Part shown: one piece after another, positions 1 through 12,559 of the stretch
How positions within the stretch are numbered: position 1 is the first letter of the stretch
Layout: every line of letters begins with the position of its first letter
Assembly: GCA_031763025.1 (NCBI GenBank)
Contig: JASSKH010000007.1
Span: 10,059,930-10,123,929 of the forward strand
Source: Macrocystis pyrifera
Lineage: Eukaryota; Sar; Phaeophyceae; Laminariales; Laminariaceae
Direction of reading: 5' to 3'
DNA length: 64,000 nucleotides
Position numbers and translations under genes: made by a program
The notes under the pieces: model-generated
The model's database searches: none
Seen by the model: the letters and a program-made list of their open reading frames with translations, nothing else
What the model was told of the DNA's origin: nothing

Positions 1-293
1 AACGGGGAGACACAACCAAAGCGCACCCTTCGTGCAAACGTCGCTCTAGGGCACGCAACAGCTTCCACTAACGTATTGCCTCGCCTCACGCTCAATATGT
101 GTTGACTTTTTTCTCTTTACAAAGCGTCTGCTTCTTCTTCCTCCCGAAAAGTAACACCACATTGGTTGGTGGAATAAGACAGCATGGATTTGCAAAAGTC
201 TTGTCCGCAGAATGACTGACGAGCACTTCCGGCGTTCCCGTGTGCGACCCGCCTTCTGCTCTCCACCACTCCAGCGGAACGCACGCTCCCGAC

Positions 294-872
294 ATGCTCT
301 CTCCTTCGGAAGACGGTGGCAGCCCCTCGAGTGGAAACGGCAGCCTCTTGAAAGACCAGGTCGTGGAATTGACCAATCGCATGAGGTATCTCGAGACGCT
401 GCTGCACCATCCTCGCCGACATCGAGACTCCAGTCACCACCTCCAGCGACCGCACAGCTTTTCTAGCGCGAGAGGAGCGGTGGCGCTGGCTAGGACAGCA
501 GCGCGAGGCCGACAGCGCGACGGGACCAAAATCGGCCACGGTGGCGGCGGCGGCACCAGCAGCAATAAGCGTGCTTCGCAAGACGACTGGGCGAATAACC
601 TATCGAAGCGCTCGTGGCCACCCCCGTCGGGAGCCGTAGACAACGGAAGAGCCGTAATTCCATCACATAGTTGCGGTGGCAGCAGTGGATCCCTGCTGTC
701 CCCTGTAGGAGAGGTGGCCATCGCTAATCGCACCCGTCGATGGGAAGGCCTTACTCCTAATCACGCCAACAGGCGTCGTAGAAATAGCGGGGGCGGGGGT
801 AAGGGTGCAACGGGGAGAAGCAGTAGCGGCAGAGTAGGTCACGATAACCCTCCTGGTATTGTTCTAATTTGA
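294..872 (+). CDS. Hypothetical protein with N-terminal coiled coil
   Basis: The reading frame opens with an ATG at 294 in a reasonable context (cgacATGc) and runs to a TGA at 870-872. The first 20 residues are Ser/Gly/Pro-rich. They are followed by a short amphipathic heptad stretch (LLKDQVVELTNRMRYLETLL) that looks like a leucine-zipper coiled coil. After about position 400 this frame becomes low-complexity, rich in Arg, His, Ser and Gly. Another plus-strand frame over 400-648 reads more like ordinary protein (for example AFLAREERWRWLGQQREAD). The true product may therefore switch frame near 400 through a one-base indel or an unseen intron. No family is recognised, and the 3' end should be treated as uncertain. 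Confidence 0.4.
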   Translation: MLSPSEDGGSPSSGNGSLLKDQVVELTNRMRYLETLLHHPRRHRDSSHHLQRPHSFSSARGAVALARTAARGRQRDGTKIGHGGGGGTSSNKRASQDDWANNLSKRSWPPPSGAVDNGRAVIPSHSCGGSSGSLLSPVGEVAIANRTRRWEGLTPNHANRRRRNSGGGGKGATGRSSSGRVGHDNPPGIVLI

Positions 873-1931
873 TTTGATGTAGGCGGGTGGGTGTCGTGGT
901 TATGGGTTTGTGCGGTCTTGGCCCACCCTCGTGTGGTCGCCAAGTATTGCGGCGGCAACGGTCGATGCCTCCTTTGTTTTTGGATTGTTATTGTAAATTC
1001 CGAGACGCCGTACCGAGGCCGATCGAAAGCAACACGGTTAGTGGTAGGCTGTCTTCTTGTGGTGCGTGCGACTACGTGTACTGTCAGTGTCATTATTATT
1101 TTTCCAACACCAGGGAATATGTGCGACATCAACGATTATTTGCGACGAGAACGATTGAGTGCGGCAGCAATGATCTCCCCAGCAAGATTCAGAAACTCAA
1201 TCGAAGCAGCTTGTCCTCGGCATACCCGCATGAAAGTGGAACCAGCAGAACTAAGTGTCCAGCACAATAGAGTCAGCCTACGTAGGGAAAAACTATGTCA
1301 AGAGGTGCCGTGCGCATTGTATCTTGATGGTCGACATTGCCCCCGCAAATCCCCAACGACCAAAAAAAAAAAGGTGCATCGGCACGTCCTATGTACTCCA
1401 GCACTTTTTTGCTCGTTTTGTCTCCGCTCATTCCCACGCCCGCACGTCGCGATGTTTCGTTTTCGAGTGAGAAAGTCTCCGGAAAAAGAGTGAACTCGAA
1501 CGTGTAACGAGAGTGCAACGGAAATTGCGTCCTTTGCTCTTGAACCTGTCCCTGATGCAAAAGTATCCTACCAACCGAAATATCAAGTGGTGTGTCCCGA
1601 AGAACGTGGATGCGGTCTAAAGGCGTTAAGATGCTGCCACCTTCGTCAGCCGCCTCTCGCACTATTTAGCCAAGGTACCCTCAGGCCTCAGTCAACTTCA
1701 TCGCAAAGCGCGGCTGAAAAGGTTACCGGCAGCGGCAACGGAAATAAATGCCGTTATTGCTTGTGAACCGTGTTGAAGGATCAATCAGGTATATTCTTGC
1801 ATGTGTGCCGCGACCGCTTGGCGTGCCTTATTTATCCTGGTCCCAGACAAAATTCCACGTTGTTTATGTACACGATATAACCGCGATTTTGGAGCGCATC
1901 TCGAGATGTTCCTCACGAGCAATGCCCCAAC
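873..1931. other. No gene recognised
   Basis: Only short overlapping frames with no recognisable domain or convincing splice pattern are present. No RNA gene or repeat was seen. Confidence 0.4.
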
Positions 1932-2174
1932 ATGGGCGGTGCCTTGTTTTCTGAGCTCTTGACACGATTGAGAATTGCTAAGAGCCAGTCCGAAAACAAA
2001 TATACCAGCAAAGGTATGATCCCAAGCAGTACTGCAGTTGCTCACTTGAGGAGCTCAACCGGTCTGAAAATGTTGCTTCAGAAGGCAAAAGTGGTACCCT
2101 ACCGTGGGATGAGTCCGCAGAGCCTCTTCGGATCCTTCTTCGAGCGTACACGCTACGAACACTGGTTCGATTAG
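1932..2174 (+). CDS. Small hypothetical protein, 80 aa
   Basis: A true ATG lies in the context aacATGGGC and an in-frame TAG follows at 2172-2174. The product is basic, with a mixed composition unlike the simple-sequence frames around it (MGGALFSELLTRLRIAKSQ at the start, FGSFFERTRYEHWFD at the end). No family, signal peptide or membrane segment is visible. It may be a terminal exon rather than a complete gene. Support is only the clean frame and natural residue mix. Confidence 0.3.
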   Translation: MGGALFSELLTRLRIAKSQSENKYTSKGMIPSSTAVAHLRSSTGLKMLLQKAKVVPYRGMSPQSLFGSFFERTRYEHWFD

Positions 2175-3632
2175 CGCACGTACTCCTCATCGTTGCAGCG
2201 AAAGGCACCGCTATATAACACAAAAATAAATGCTCGTGCCCAACACCTGACGGAACAAAAGCATGCATACAGATTTTGAGGGAAATCGCTCTCACGGACT
2301 TTTGGTTTGTAACGCAAACAAAAACTCAGGGGCTATCCCAGGGCTGAACCTCCTCAGCCTGCCTGTTTCTTTTTGTCGATGCGTCCACAGCTAGCAGGTG
2401 TACGAGTACCCCCCCTATTTGCTGCCTCACAAAACTCATACACCTGGTACGGCACAGGGTGGTTATCCCTTGACCGAGCACTAATTCATACCCCCGCACA
2501 ACCCAACAGTTTTAGTTTGGTCCCTACTGACTTCTATCATACCGCCTTGTAAGCACGACCTTGCCGAAATAATTCCGGAGCAAAGACGTGTGATAAAGCT
2601 ACCAGCCAAACGGTGAGCCAAATTTCTCGCGCCCGCTCATAGTCGCGGCCGGCGCTGATGGGTACGGTGACGCGGCGCCCCGTCCGCAGATACCCGGTGG
2701 CAAACGATAGTTTCCCGGCCCAGGTGCCTGTTTGTGTTTGGTTTTCCACAATAAAAAAGGCGTTGAAGGGAAGAGTGGGGGTTATTTGTAGTAACTCGTG
2801 TGGTCGAGTGCTGATGACGTAGCCAGTCGAAACGATGCAGCTGTGTGCGGATGCATACGGGCGAATAAGTTCGCACACAGTCATTTTGTGATGTGATATA
2901 GCATCGGGCTGTAGAAGTGGTTATGATACAGCCCGTAGTATCAAAGCTCTCAATACCCTAAGAGTATTCCCGGGGGCTCTGAGATTTCCTTTGCAGTACG
3001 ATGGTTAGGATATCCGATAGGAGAAGAGTAGACATGCCCCCGAAGAAGTTCCTCGGACAAGTGTACTTACCCGTCTAGCGGGTTAGTAGAAATAAAGCAA
3101 AAGTGGGCTTGATGCCTTGAAGCAAGCCCGAACCGAGTCACCCTCTCAACAGCTAGCTAGCTCCCTTCTCTCATCATGAGGAATAATACGACAACACGAG
3201 AAGAAGTCTCCTGAACAAGAGAAGCACTACCTACAGTACCACTCAGGCCGAAAATATAGGGATCGTTTTATCTTCCTGTTTCTACCCTCAGACTGGTGCT
3301 ACGGTAGGGGAAGGGGGGGGGTATGATGCCATAATTTTCGTTCCCGTGTTTAGGCCACTCGGGCGTGGCGCTCTGCACCTCGCTCAAGATTTTTACTTGA
3401 AAATATTGTCTCGGTACAGCGTAACAAACAATCCCTTGGCGGCGCACCTCGCTAAACTAAGGATCATAAAAGATCAAGAACGCAAAGGAATTAAGGCATT
3501 AACAGTCACTCAGTCGAGTGACTCTGAGCGACTAAAACAACAGGACCAAATTGTGACTCCCTGCTACCCTACGGTTCCCGTCGAGAATGGTACAGTATTG
3601 TGCACACAAGACGAGAAGGCGTATGATACGAC
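2175..3632. other. Intergenic stretch, one small hairpin
   Basis: No convincing gene was found. A perfect 7-bp inverted repeat (GGGCTTG / CAAGCCC, 3105-3129, 11-nt loop) is present, followed by a G-rich run near 3308-3320. Confidence 0.4.
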
Positions 3633-3809
3633 CTGGAGCTTGTGCTTGCTCAGCAGAAAGCTGTTCATAGAGTGCACGTAATTTTCTGCAACGGTGTTGT
3701 TCATAAAAAAGCGCTCCAGTTCCTCGACATCGTTGTAGTGCATGCTTAACCCTTCTCTTTTGAACAGGCCATCCCGCATAAATTTCAAGAAGCTCGTCCT
3801 CCCTCCCAA
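3633..3809 (-). CDS. Unassigned coding exon candidate
   Basis: On the minus strand this frame reads as natural protein (FLKFMRDGLFKREGLSMHYN, then DVEELERFFMNNTVAENY, ending FLLSKHKLQ). It ends at a possible CAG|GTCGTA donor. The 5' boundary is uncertain; the stretch may begin anywhere from 3809 to about 3750. It lies just downstream of the SHIPPO-repeat exons on the same strand and could be their next exon. However, its phase does not join directly to the exon ending at 3850, so an exon is missing or it belongs to another gene. No family is recognised. Confidence 0.35.
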
Positions 3810-3849
3810 AGGGGATACATTTCGAACGCGAATGGAGGCAAGGACTCAC

Positions 3850-6482
3850 CACATCATCTCTACTACCAGGCTTTCCCATCCTGGGGGCCTTCGAGAACTT
3901 CGCACCGCTTTTGTTGGTTTTTCTTGAGTCAATCTTGACGATTCGATCCAGCCAAGGCAATGCACAGACACGCGCAAAGGAGAAAAAGTGTCATAATTGT
4001 GGGGATAACTTCGTATATACCTGGTATATCCAATTTTAAGGAGGATATGAGCTTTAAGCGCCGACAAATATAAAACACTCGCAATCCACCCCGGAACACA
4101 TGTCAGGTCAAGAACACCGAGGAAAGCAGCGCGAGTTGCATCCATAGACCGGAAAAAAATGATCCAGCTGTTTTTTTACGACTGTCACTAATTCCGAGAT
4201 CCCGAAAAAAAAACACGACATACTTAAGACAAAGGCCAGACGAATCTGAATCCGCAACATTAAACGTCAAAGCGATATCATGTGCGCGTTGTGATTGGGC
4301 TCAAGGTCGACAACCACGAACCAGAAACTCCCGGCTGTCGCCTCGTGATGCAAGGTTGGCCCCCGCCAAGAGAGGGATGGGGGCAGTTGCACCTGCTTCT
4401 TTTTACCTGCAGTTCTCCTGTCGCTCCCGGGACGGAGTACTCGCCAGGCCCAACATCGGCAGTGCTTTGCACCAGCAAATCTGGACGGTTCCCCGTGCCG
4501 AAGCCTACCCCATTGTGACTCCGCTTTGTCGACAAAACCTTTGGTCCGGGAGGCGGAAACAAAAGGAAAACACATTGTTGTTGTGTTATGGGGGGGGGGG
4601 AGAGCGAGAAGAGGACCACGAGGAGCAGGAAACGAGCGGCGTGGGGCCGGCCGGAAATAAGTAAAGGGTTTCTAGAGGGCGTTTTTTTCTCCGGCGAAAA
4701 CCTCGCCCTCAAAACATGCCGTACGTTGTGTGCATCCGAGAAACGCGTCGTAGGTCGTCGGATTTTTGTGAGGTTTGACCCCCCCCGTCGGAGACATCGA
4801 TGTGGCGGTGTGTCCTTTTGTTGAGAGATCGCACGCTATTGGGAGGAATCGTGCGTCGCGTCTGAAGGTATCTGCGGGCACTCCTCAGACTTACACGGTT
4901 CGCGGACGCATTGTTCCGGCAAAGTGAAACCGGCCTTCTACACGTCTACACGTCTGAAGACTACTGCTGTACCTCGATCTCTAGCGCGGGACGATGGAGA
5001 CAATTTTTTGTTACTTTTTCGGGCAGACATGTGTAACTCACTAAGCAAAGCTACGTACGAGATCTAACCGATAATCGAAACAAATAATATATTCGCCCGC
5101 AGCGAGAAAATCTCGGGATAACAAGCTCGGGCAGCGCTTGGAGAACGTGCTCCCTCGCTGTACTTTGTTTTTTCCTGTCAGTGCTTGGGGGAAATGCGGC
5201 ACGTCGCTGAATGTCTAAGTGTATCTGCAACACACCTGCTTTCCCACGCCGGTGGGTAGGTTATACTGGCCGGGTCCGGTGCGCGGCAAATGTTTTCCCT
5301 CGCTGCGGCGCCAGCATCCTTGGGAAATGTGTACTGCGTGACGGGAGGGTTCGAACGAAGCACAAACATCATGTTGGAATATATAGCGCGAAAAGTGCGG
5401 TGAAGCAGGGAAACCCACCGGACTCGATCAGTAAGTATAAGCAATACAAGGAATAATCCTACAGAACCTCTGGAGGACCACTTGGTCCGAAATTCGGCCG
5501 AATGGTCGACACCTGCTGGCTTGGAAAATTCTACAAGGCCAAGAAGCAACGCTGAAAGCGTATCTCCCTCCCAGTTCGTATATCCTTTCACCACGGAATG
5601 TCGAGAACTCGGTTGAGATTATTTCAGCGATAATTTCACAGCACCCTAGAAGGACGATCTGCTCATGTCGCCGCTAGCACGGGGTCTATCTGGGGCGGCA
5701 CGCGCGGTCCCTGCACCCTTGTGTACCCTCACCACCTCATTTTTTTCCAAGGACACCCCTTTCCCGGTATAGTCAGCGCACACCTTTGGAGCGTTATCCT
5801 CCTGAGGGTTGACAATACCCATCTTGTAGTGTCCTGGGCCGGGCTCCATTTGGCACGTGCGATCGATAGCCTGAACGCAGGCGCACGGGCGGGACGATGA
5901 TTGTTTTTTTCGTGTTTATAGGCGTACACAGGCAGCGACGGGGGCAGACACTTTGCCCATCCCTTCAGAGCGTTCCGTTGTCTCTCTTGGTTGACCCCCG
6001 ATATTCACGTCTCTTCAAGCAAGTGTACACGGACAAGAGTAACGTGGTCAACCGCGCAGAATTTTGTGTTAACCTCCCGGAATTCGTGATACCCCCAAAA
6101 CCGGCGTTTTCAGTCACAAAGAGTCACACGCATTCCTGGTTCCTGTTCTCTCACACCCTTCGCTGCACACTGGTGGGCGCCATGATACCCCTCTTCCCAT
6201 GCCAGCTGAGCGGTAGATTATCTCATCCCGTTCGACTCTCCCTCCTACAACGCTAAGGCCGGATGAATATGCCTTTTTTGGTCGAGCGTATTTCTTGTTT
6301 CGACCAAGATGTTGAGCAATGTCGTAGTTGAGATTCGTGTGGGCCAAGGTGGGTGGACGGTGGACACACAAAAAACCGCGAGGAAACAACAACTCACTTT
6401 CAAGTCGGGAGATCCAAACTTTTCTCGCCCTCGCATGGTGAAGCTAGGAGGAGACCGAATCATGCTGTTCGGGTTCACGAAC
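3850..6482 (-). CDS. Sperm-tail PG-rich (SHIPPO/STPG) repeat protein, partial
   Basis: Several minus-strand exons carry the Pro-Gly-rich repeat typical of SHIPPO/STPG (ODF3/CIMAP-like) proteins, which associate with flagellar and ciliary microtubules. Exons run 5' to 3'. 6482-6398 (SPPSFTMRGREKFGSPDLK, donor GTGAGT). 5870-5733 (QMEPGPGHYKMG, acceptor TTCAG, donor GTGAGG, 46 codons). About 5330-5236 (RTGPGQYNLPTGVGKQ, donor GTGTGT). 4538-4407 (VGFGTGNRPDLL then VGPGEYSVPGA, 44 codons, donor GTAAAA). 3922-3850 (KFSKAPRMGKPG, donor GTGAGT). Four matches to the x-GPG-x-Y or F-x-M-x-G-R pattern on one strand are strong evidence for the family. Some phases do not meet, so at least one exon is missed (perhaps one near 5560-5470), and both ends are open. 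The neighbouring LRRC9 gene is also flagellum-associated. Confidence 0.6.
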
Positions 6483-7809
6483 CTTGGAGGGAGAGGCGAA
6501 AAAGAGAGCATGTCGTCCAAAACCGATAACAACGTAACCGTAATGGGACCTTCTCGGTGAAACCACGGACTTCGCAATCGACGGGGTGACACATTTCTGT
6601 CATGATAGTCCGCGGCTAGTGCTGACTCTGGTGTGAAGGTTTGGGCAGGGATGGATTCATAGATAGGGCACTCCTGGTGACAGGACAGGAAGGTTGCATG
6701 TAGAGAGATGGAATAGAGTATACATGATCCTCAGCGGAGGTATACTCACACCGATTTCGTACACCTCATACACTCAACAGTTCGGAGCTGTCCCCGCCCT
6801 ACAGGCGGGTAGTCATGAAGTAAGGGCACTGCATTCGTGCGGCGTTAGTATGCGCGGCATCACCGGATCGAGTTTAACGATCTACAGCTGTGATGTGTGT
6901 CGTTGTGGTGCCTTGCGCTCACATGGTTGATTTAACTTGGTACGCCCCTGGTCCCGGAGCCTCCGCCCCTCCTTCCTGTAGGGGCGGGCGCCCTGCTGTG
7001 CCGAACCCAATCTGTGTTGTTACCGAAATCCAAACCGGGCGACGGCTCCAAAGCTTAGATACAACGCTCGGAGCGCCGGCAATAATACGTCAAATATCGA
7101 CAAACGACCCTATGCAAGCTTGGATGAAAAACGAACGGATAAAAATGTGGCCAGGTCGATAGCAGGCGGAACTGAATACCATGCCCTTGCTATCAAAAGT
7201 GCTATCTACTGTAGTACGACCACCCGTTTGTGCAACGACTGCCCCGTTTGCTCTTTATAGCGTTCATTCTCCGATGTACCAGGTGTCTTCTTTCAACGCG
7301 TGTCATGCGGCCAGCCTTCGCGCCGCGTGGTGGCTGCAAAACTGTCAGCGGTGTGTATGACTTTCAGCAATGAGCTTGTTTAAAGTCAATATTTGCGACG
7401 ATGTACAGATGCAACCCTGTCGCAACTTTGGTGCCCTCCCATCCGGCTAACAACTCTTGTGTATGAGCCTTCGAAAACACGCTTACATCAGTAGCGACAA
7501 CTCTACTTCTGATGGCCGCAGACGTGCGCACCTTACACGATTCAACGCTGCAGCTCGTGCCTCCTAACGTGCGGGTGCCCCCATTCGTCAACACATTGGC
7601 TTCACTGCAGGTGCCGCTGAGTTTGTCTAGATCGGCGGTACACAACATTGACAACAGCTGACACACCCATGCTTCGCACCCATACAATGGTGCCGATCGA
7701 CGACCACTTCGTATATATCGTAAGCTCATCGACTGGCTCAGTCCTGACCCTCTACATGTGCACACCTACAGCAGTTGCCCGCGATTCGTAAATCCTTTTT
7801 TTTACTCAC

Positions 7810-7887
7810 CTTGGGGGCGCTCCTGACGGTCTCGTTGTAGCTATCCATGAGTGTTCGCCTCATCTTCAGCTTATCCGACGATTTCAT
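7810..7887 (-). CDS. Possible first coding exon, minus strand
   Basis: A 26-codon frame starts at an ATG (7887) and ends exactly at a strong AAG|GTGAGT donor at 7810/7809. It reads MKSSDKLKMRRTLMDSYNE and ends VRSAPK. It is basic and hydrophilic and could be the first exon of the downstream SHIPPO-repeat gene, but the linking exons between 7.8 and 6.5 kb were not identified. The frame stays open upstream of the ATG, so it may instead be an internal exon. Confidence 0.4.
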
Positions 7888-8029
7888 TCTAGCCGTGGCG
7901 GGTAAGTACTCACCGCCCAGACTGCTAGCACGTGAATACGGGGAACCGAACGTTGTTGGCAACAAGTTCACGGTGTTGATTAGGGTCGATCCTAACGAGG
8001 AGTGTTTGTCAGTTTTTTCGGAAAACACC

Positions 8030-10049
8030 GAAAAATACCGAAAATCCAGAAGAAAAAAAAATGAAAAACAGTACTCGTTAAGATCGCAACCCTTGCTGCC
8101 TGCTTATTATTTCCTGTTGTCGACGAGTAAAACATTCAAGGACAGGGGTGTGTACTGCACTTCCAAATCCGGCCCTCGCGCCCTCTTTTCCTTCCGTTGC
8201 CAGCTGGAGGAGCAAACCGCAGTCATCCATCCGCATGGTACATGGCACAATACGCCTGGTACATACCTTTCGAGGAAAAGTCTCGCTCGGGATCATTCAC
8301 AGCTTTTGGCACATTGTAAGGGCAGGTGGGTGTGCCGACAAGGGTACGGCTTGCTCGCAACGAAAAAACTTCCGTTGGATGAACTTTTTTAACGTACGTG
8401 CGCGGTTCATGTTGTGCTTCTTTCATAAACTGTGCGCGGGAGGTGATAGAGGCCGTGTAATCTTCCCTGTACATGTAACAGCTGTTTTGTTGTCGATATG
8501 GTAAGCCCGCACCGACACTCGAGCCGATTAGCGACGAGGCCAGGATGCTACTGCTTGTAGGTTGCTTTTTGGCGGCTTGGTGTAAACACCAACGATGCTT
8601 GGTGTGTGTTCTCATTCTCCCCCTCCCCATCCCATTTGTTATCTTCGCCCTTCATTTCTCTCTCCTTTCTGATCGTTACTCGTATCTGGGGTCATGTACT
8701 CGTAGCAGGCTCTTATCCCCCCTCCCCACTACCGTCCGACGTTGTAGTTTTGTCGCGAGAAGACTTCAGTCCTTTCTTCCCTCGTCAACTCGCGTCGAAT
8801 AGCGCCTGAAATATTAAATATACGTGCTCGCCCGTACTGGTATGTATCAACTCGTTCGAAGTTTTTCGCCGAAGTCTACCCGTGACAAGAAAATACACAA
8901 GGAGTAGAATACAGGGTGAAGACGAAAACGCGAAACTCAGGCGACGCCCCAGGATGATACGTAACCAATTTTCCCATATACTTGTATTGTACGTAGAGTA
9001 TTATACGTACGGGCACGCAGCAGAGACATGCATAGAGTATGATATGATGCAACACGCAACTCGTGCTTTATATACTAGAGGAATGCGACTGCTGTACGAC
9101 TACAGCAGTATACCTGGTATGAACAAGTGCGAGGTATGTAGCTGGACAACCCATAACCCATACAAACCGCAAATAATGGGGGACGGAAAACGAACAGGTC
9201 AGAACATAGACAGGAGAGGCTGCTGGGTGCGAGCTCTTGTTATGGCTCTGGACGGCCGATCCGAGGATGTACACTATTGTCCTTTTTGGCGACATGTCGT
9301 GGCATTGCCGTGGCACCACCTGCGGCAAAAACTTCCTCGGCATCTTCCACGGCACACCCACAGAACCTTTCACGGATCTGCACGGCATACCATGGAACCC
9401 TAACCCTGGCCGATCCCTCCCTTCTCAGGCGCCTTTGCTTCCGGACACAGAATGCGCGGGGAACACAACCTGTCTTCCAACACAACATGATTCATAGCGC
9501 TCAGACATGCAGGTAACTGCACCAGGTGTATAGTATAACGCAGGTTTTGATGGCATCCGCATGTATATCAAAATCGACAACATCGTCACATCGTCATACA
9601 CGTCGCCATCTACAGACTACGGTATCTCCTTGCCTGTTCGACACGAGGTCCGCTCTGCTGTTGGTCGGTTGAGCAGCATTTGCCATGTTTGCCGAACAGC
9701 CAATGCTGCGGCGACTGCCGTCAGCTAAGTATCCCCTTTATCTCCTGGAGGGGTGATGCAAACTGTGCTGGACTCAGTTGCCAAAAATGCCGTTCGATAC
9801 AGGCCTGCCGGCGAATTCAACACGAGCCGGGCTCAATGCTCTTATGCTCTTGTTCCTTGTCAATGAAACTGCTTTCTTCGTGAAACGAAATGTATTGCGC
9901 CGCATAGAGAAACGAAAAGCGATGCGTCGCTCACGACCACTGTCTTGGGTTTGAGATAGCTGCCGTGCCGCCCTAGGCTTGCAACAGCGCCACACAGCGG
10001 AGTTACCGGCCTGGCCTTAGGTTTTGGTGCGTTGTACCTGGAGCGAAGA
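8030..10049. other. No gene recognised
   Basis: Several overlapping frames of 60-170 codons are present, but none has a recognisable domain or a preferred strand. No RNA gene or clear repeat was seen. Confidence 0.35.
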
Positions 10050-10176
10050 ATGGGAGATGATGGCTGCAGCGCATCGGATTTGAGGCGTCGGTATCACATG
10101 GGAGGAGAGCTCAAGGACGACCACCTGACAGCACCGCAGCTTCGCGCTCGGTATGGTATCAAGAAGAACACTGCAG
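10050..10176 (+). CDS. Small protein exon with twin LRxRY motifs
   Basis: An ATG at 10050 (gaagaATGGG) opens 42 codons that end at a good CAG|GTATGA donor. The peptide contains two spaced copies of a similar motif: SASDLRRRYHMGGELKDD and LTAPQLRARYGIKKNT, that is S/T-A-x-x-L-R-x-R-Y. The spacing suggests a tandemly duplicated helical unit. The rest of the gene is not located, and reading through the donor adds about 48 codons of less natural sequence. No family is assigned. Confidence 0.4.
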
Positions 10177-10493
10177 GTATGATACGTACAGTACGTACAG
10201 CAGGAGGTGCGCTTCACGAGTATTGTATGGAGCGTGTACTAGCAGTATATCGTGCAAGGTGCCCGCTTGACGCAGGGGTTGTGTGCGTGCGTAGGGAACA
10301 ATAGGGTGTGCCAAGCTTATGCCTGCGCGGCCACGTGCAGAGGTGTGGTGCGCGGAAGATGGCCATAGTACGATATACAGTTGATATACAGGGCACAAAA
10401 GCGTTGATATTTGACCGTCGTCGCTTGCCGTGTCGTCAATACGTCAATTTGAGCTCATTACGTTGACCTACGAACCAGCATCAGTGTGCTCAC

Positions 10494-10538
10494 CTCGTTG
10501 ACGAGGATAGAGGATATGGTTTGAGCTGCGCTTGCCAT
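10494..10538 (-). CDS. Possible first coding exon, minus strand
   Basis: An ATG in a strong context (GCAGCCATGG) opens 15 codons, MASAAQTISSILVNE, that end precisely at a GAG|GTGAGC donor. The downstream exons would lie below 10.49 kb on the minus strand and would overlap the plus-strand exon at 10050-10176. They were not identified, so this is only a well-formed start-plus-donor unit. Confidence 0.3.
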
Positions 10539-10907
10539 GGCTGCTTTGTTTTCACAAATTTTCACCGTACGACATACCACGCATGTTCGTGTCTCGACCG
10601 TATTTTTCAACGTATCTGATTTTTCGCGCCGAAAGTCGTGATGATCATACGTACCAAGTACCAGGTACTGCTTTTTAACATCAAGCTTTCTCCGCTGATG
10701 ACTGCAAACCATTCATACCAAGGATAACGTAACACTTACCAGGGTAACGTTTTATGCTATGTTAGGCGTCGGCGAAAAAAAAAACGTGGCATTACGGTAC
10801 AACATTGACTACTTTCTGGATTGTGTGATAACTGTTATGGTACTGCCCCACCCACGTTGCGGGTGGCATGGCGATGGTTTTCGTAGACGATTTATTGCTG
10901 CCCCTTA

Positions 10908-11340
10908 AGGCTAGGCCTTCCTTTCTTTCTCTGATTTTGACGCACCTTGCGGGCTTCGTTACCTTACCGTTCAGAGGTGTCGCAGTGGGTTTTGAGGAGC
11001 CGTACCTTCGACTCATGTTCTAGCTTGTGGAATCGGGGTTTCCACGAACTCCCCGTAATTCTGCATATACCGCTTATCAGAGTGGGCTAGTGTTGTGGTA
11101 CTGCTTTGAATGAGGCCGAAAGCCTGGTAATTCCCTGGGTTCGGGTATTGGGATCGCATTTGTAGTACTTGGGAGGCGTACCTTAGATGGAAAACCAAGG
11201 GTTTTCCCAGCGAGGCACGAGCTTAGCTCCAGTCTCCGTGTGCACGAAAGGAATAAAGCTGCTCTTCTTACATCTCTAAGCAAACAACACACGTGAGTAC
11301 CAACGAGTACCTACTCGATAGGCAAATCTGTCCAGGGATA
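10908..11340. repeat. ~430-bp dispersed unit, copy a
   Basis: This unit starts with ctaggccttcctttcttt and later contains gttttgaggagccg, a phrase ending tcttgtggaatcgg-like sequence, and cacgaaaggaataaagctgc. The same string of blocks recurs at 11946-12430. Confidence 0.6.
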
Positions 11341-11523
11341 AAAAGTGTCCCGACCTCTGATCTTAACGTAACATACGAGTAGTGTTGGTATGTTATGATA
11401 TTGGCGGGCGATAGCGTGACATTATGTTAGAGTGTTACCTTGATCCCGTGTCGACCGCAGTGTAATATATGTCACGATGTTAGGGTAAGCAGCTCATAGC
11501 GAGTAACACTATATTGGTGTGTT

Positions 11524-11630
11524 ATTACGGGGGTCTATAGTTAACAGGACCTATGGCATACATAAAAACCTATATATTTAGGTATTTTTACTAACAATAT
11601 TTGGTCCTGTTAACTATGGACCCCCGTAAT
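11524..11630 (+). mobile_element. ~107-bp MITE family A, copy 1
   Basis: Terminal inverted repeats (TIRs) of about 28 bp start ATTACGGGGG and carry a TAGTTAACAGGACC arm. The AT-rich loop contains ACATAAAAACCTATATATTT. Nine copies of the family occur in the window. Confidence 0.85.
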
Positions 11631-11945
11631 AGCGTAATTCCTACTGCTGTAGTAACTATCGTAACACACGTTGAAGGGATAACGTACATGGTCAATTAAA
11701 CGTTGACACTACGTCACCGTGTTAGCGGCATCAGCCCGTAGCGAGTAACGTTATTCTTACTTGCTTCCGTAACACACTAGACGGATGACGTGCATGGCCA
11801 ATTAAACGCTTACTAAACACTATGTTTATTACTGTAGTGTGTCAGCGGAATTCCTGGTAGCTATAGCAACACACGTTAGAGGGATAACATATATGGCCAA
11901 TATAAAGTCAATGTTCTGGTGATTACTTATTCCTGTCCCAGTAGA

Positions 11946-12430
11946 CTAGGCCTTCCTTTCTTTTTCTTTTTTGGCGTACCTTGCCGGCTTCGTTACCTTG
12001 CCGTTCAGAGGTGTGGGAGTGGGTTTTGAGGAGCCGCATATTTGACTCATGTTCTAGCTTGTGGAATCGGGGTTTCCATTAATTTCCCATAATTCTGCAT
12101 AAATATACGGCTCATTAGAGTGGGCTAATGTTATGGTACTGCTTTAAATGAGGCTGAAAGCCCGGTAATTCCCTGGGTTCAGGTACTGGGATGGCATTTA
12201 TAGCACTTGGGAGACGCACCTTACATGGAAAACCAGGGGTTTTCCCAGCGAGGCCCGAGCCTTGCTCTCAGTCTCCACGTGCACGAAAGGAATAAAGCTG
12301 CTCTTCTTCTATCTCTAGGCAAACAACACACATGAGTCTCAACGAGTACCTGCTCAATAGGCATGACCCGCCAAGGGATACAAAGTGTCCAGACCTCGAC
12401 CTTAACATCAACCTTTTTGGAGCTGCAGTC
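11946..12430. repeat. ~430-bp dispersed unit, copy b
   Basis: This is a second diverged copy of the unit at 10908-11340, in the same orientation, sharing taggccttcctttctttttc, gttttgaggagccg and cacgaaaggaataaagctgc. Confidence 0.6.
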
Positions 12431-12559
12431 CCGTTTGGGGGACACACCACTCAAAACTCTACAGTAAGTAGATTGCCACCATAATGGGACTGCGGTCCTA
12501 AAGGGTTCACATTACGTTACCGTATCAGCCGCAGCAGCAGTTTGTATCGAGTGACGAGA

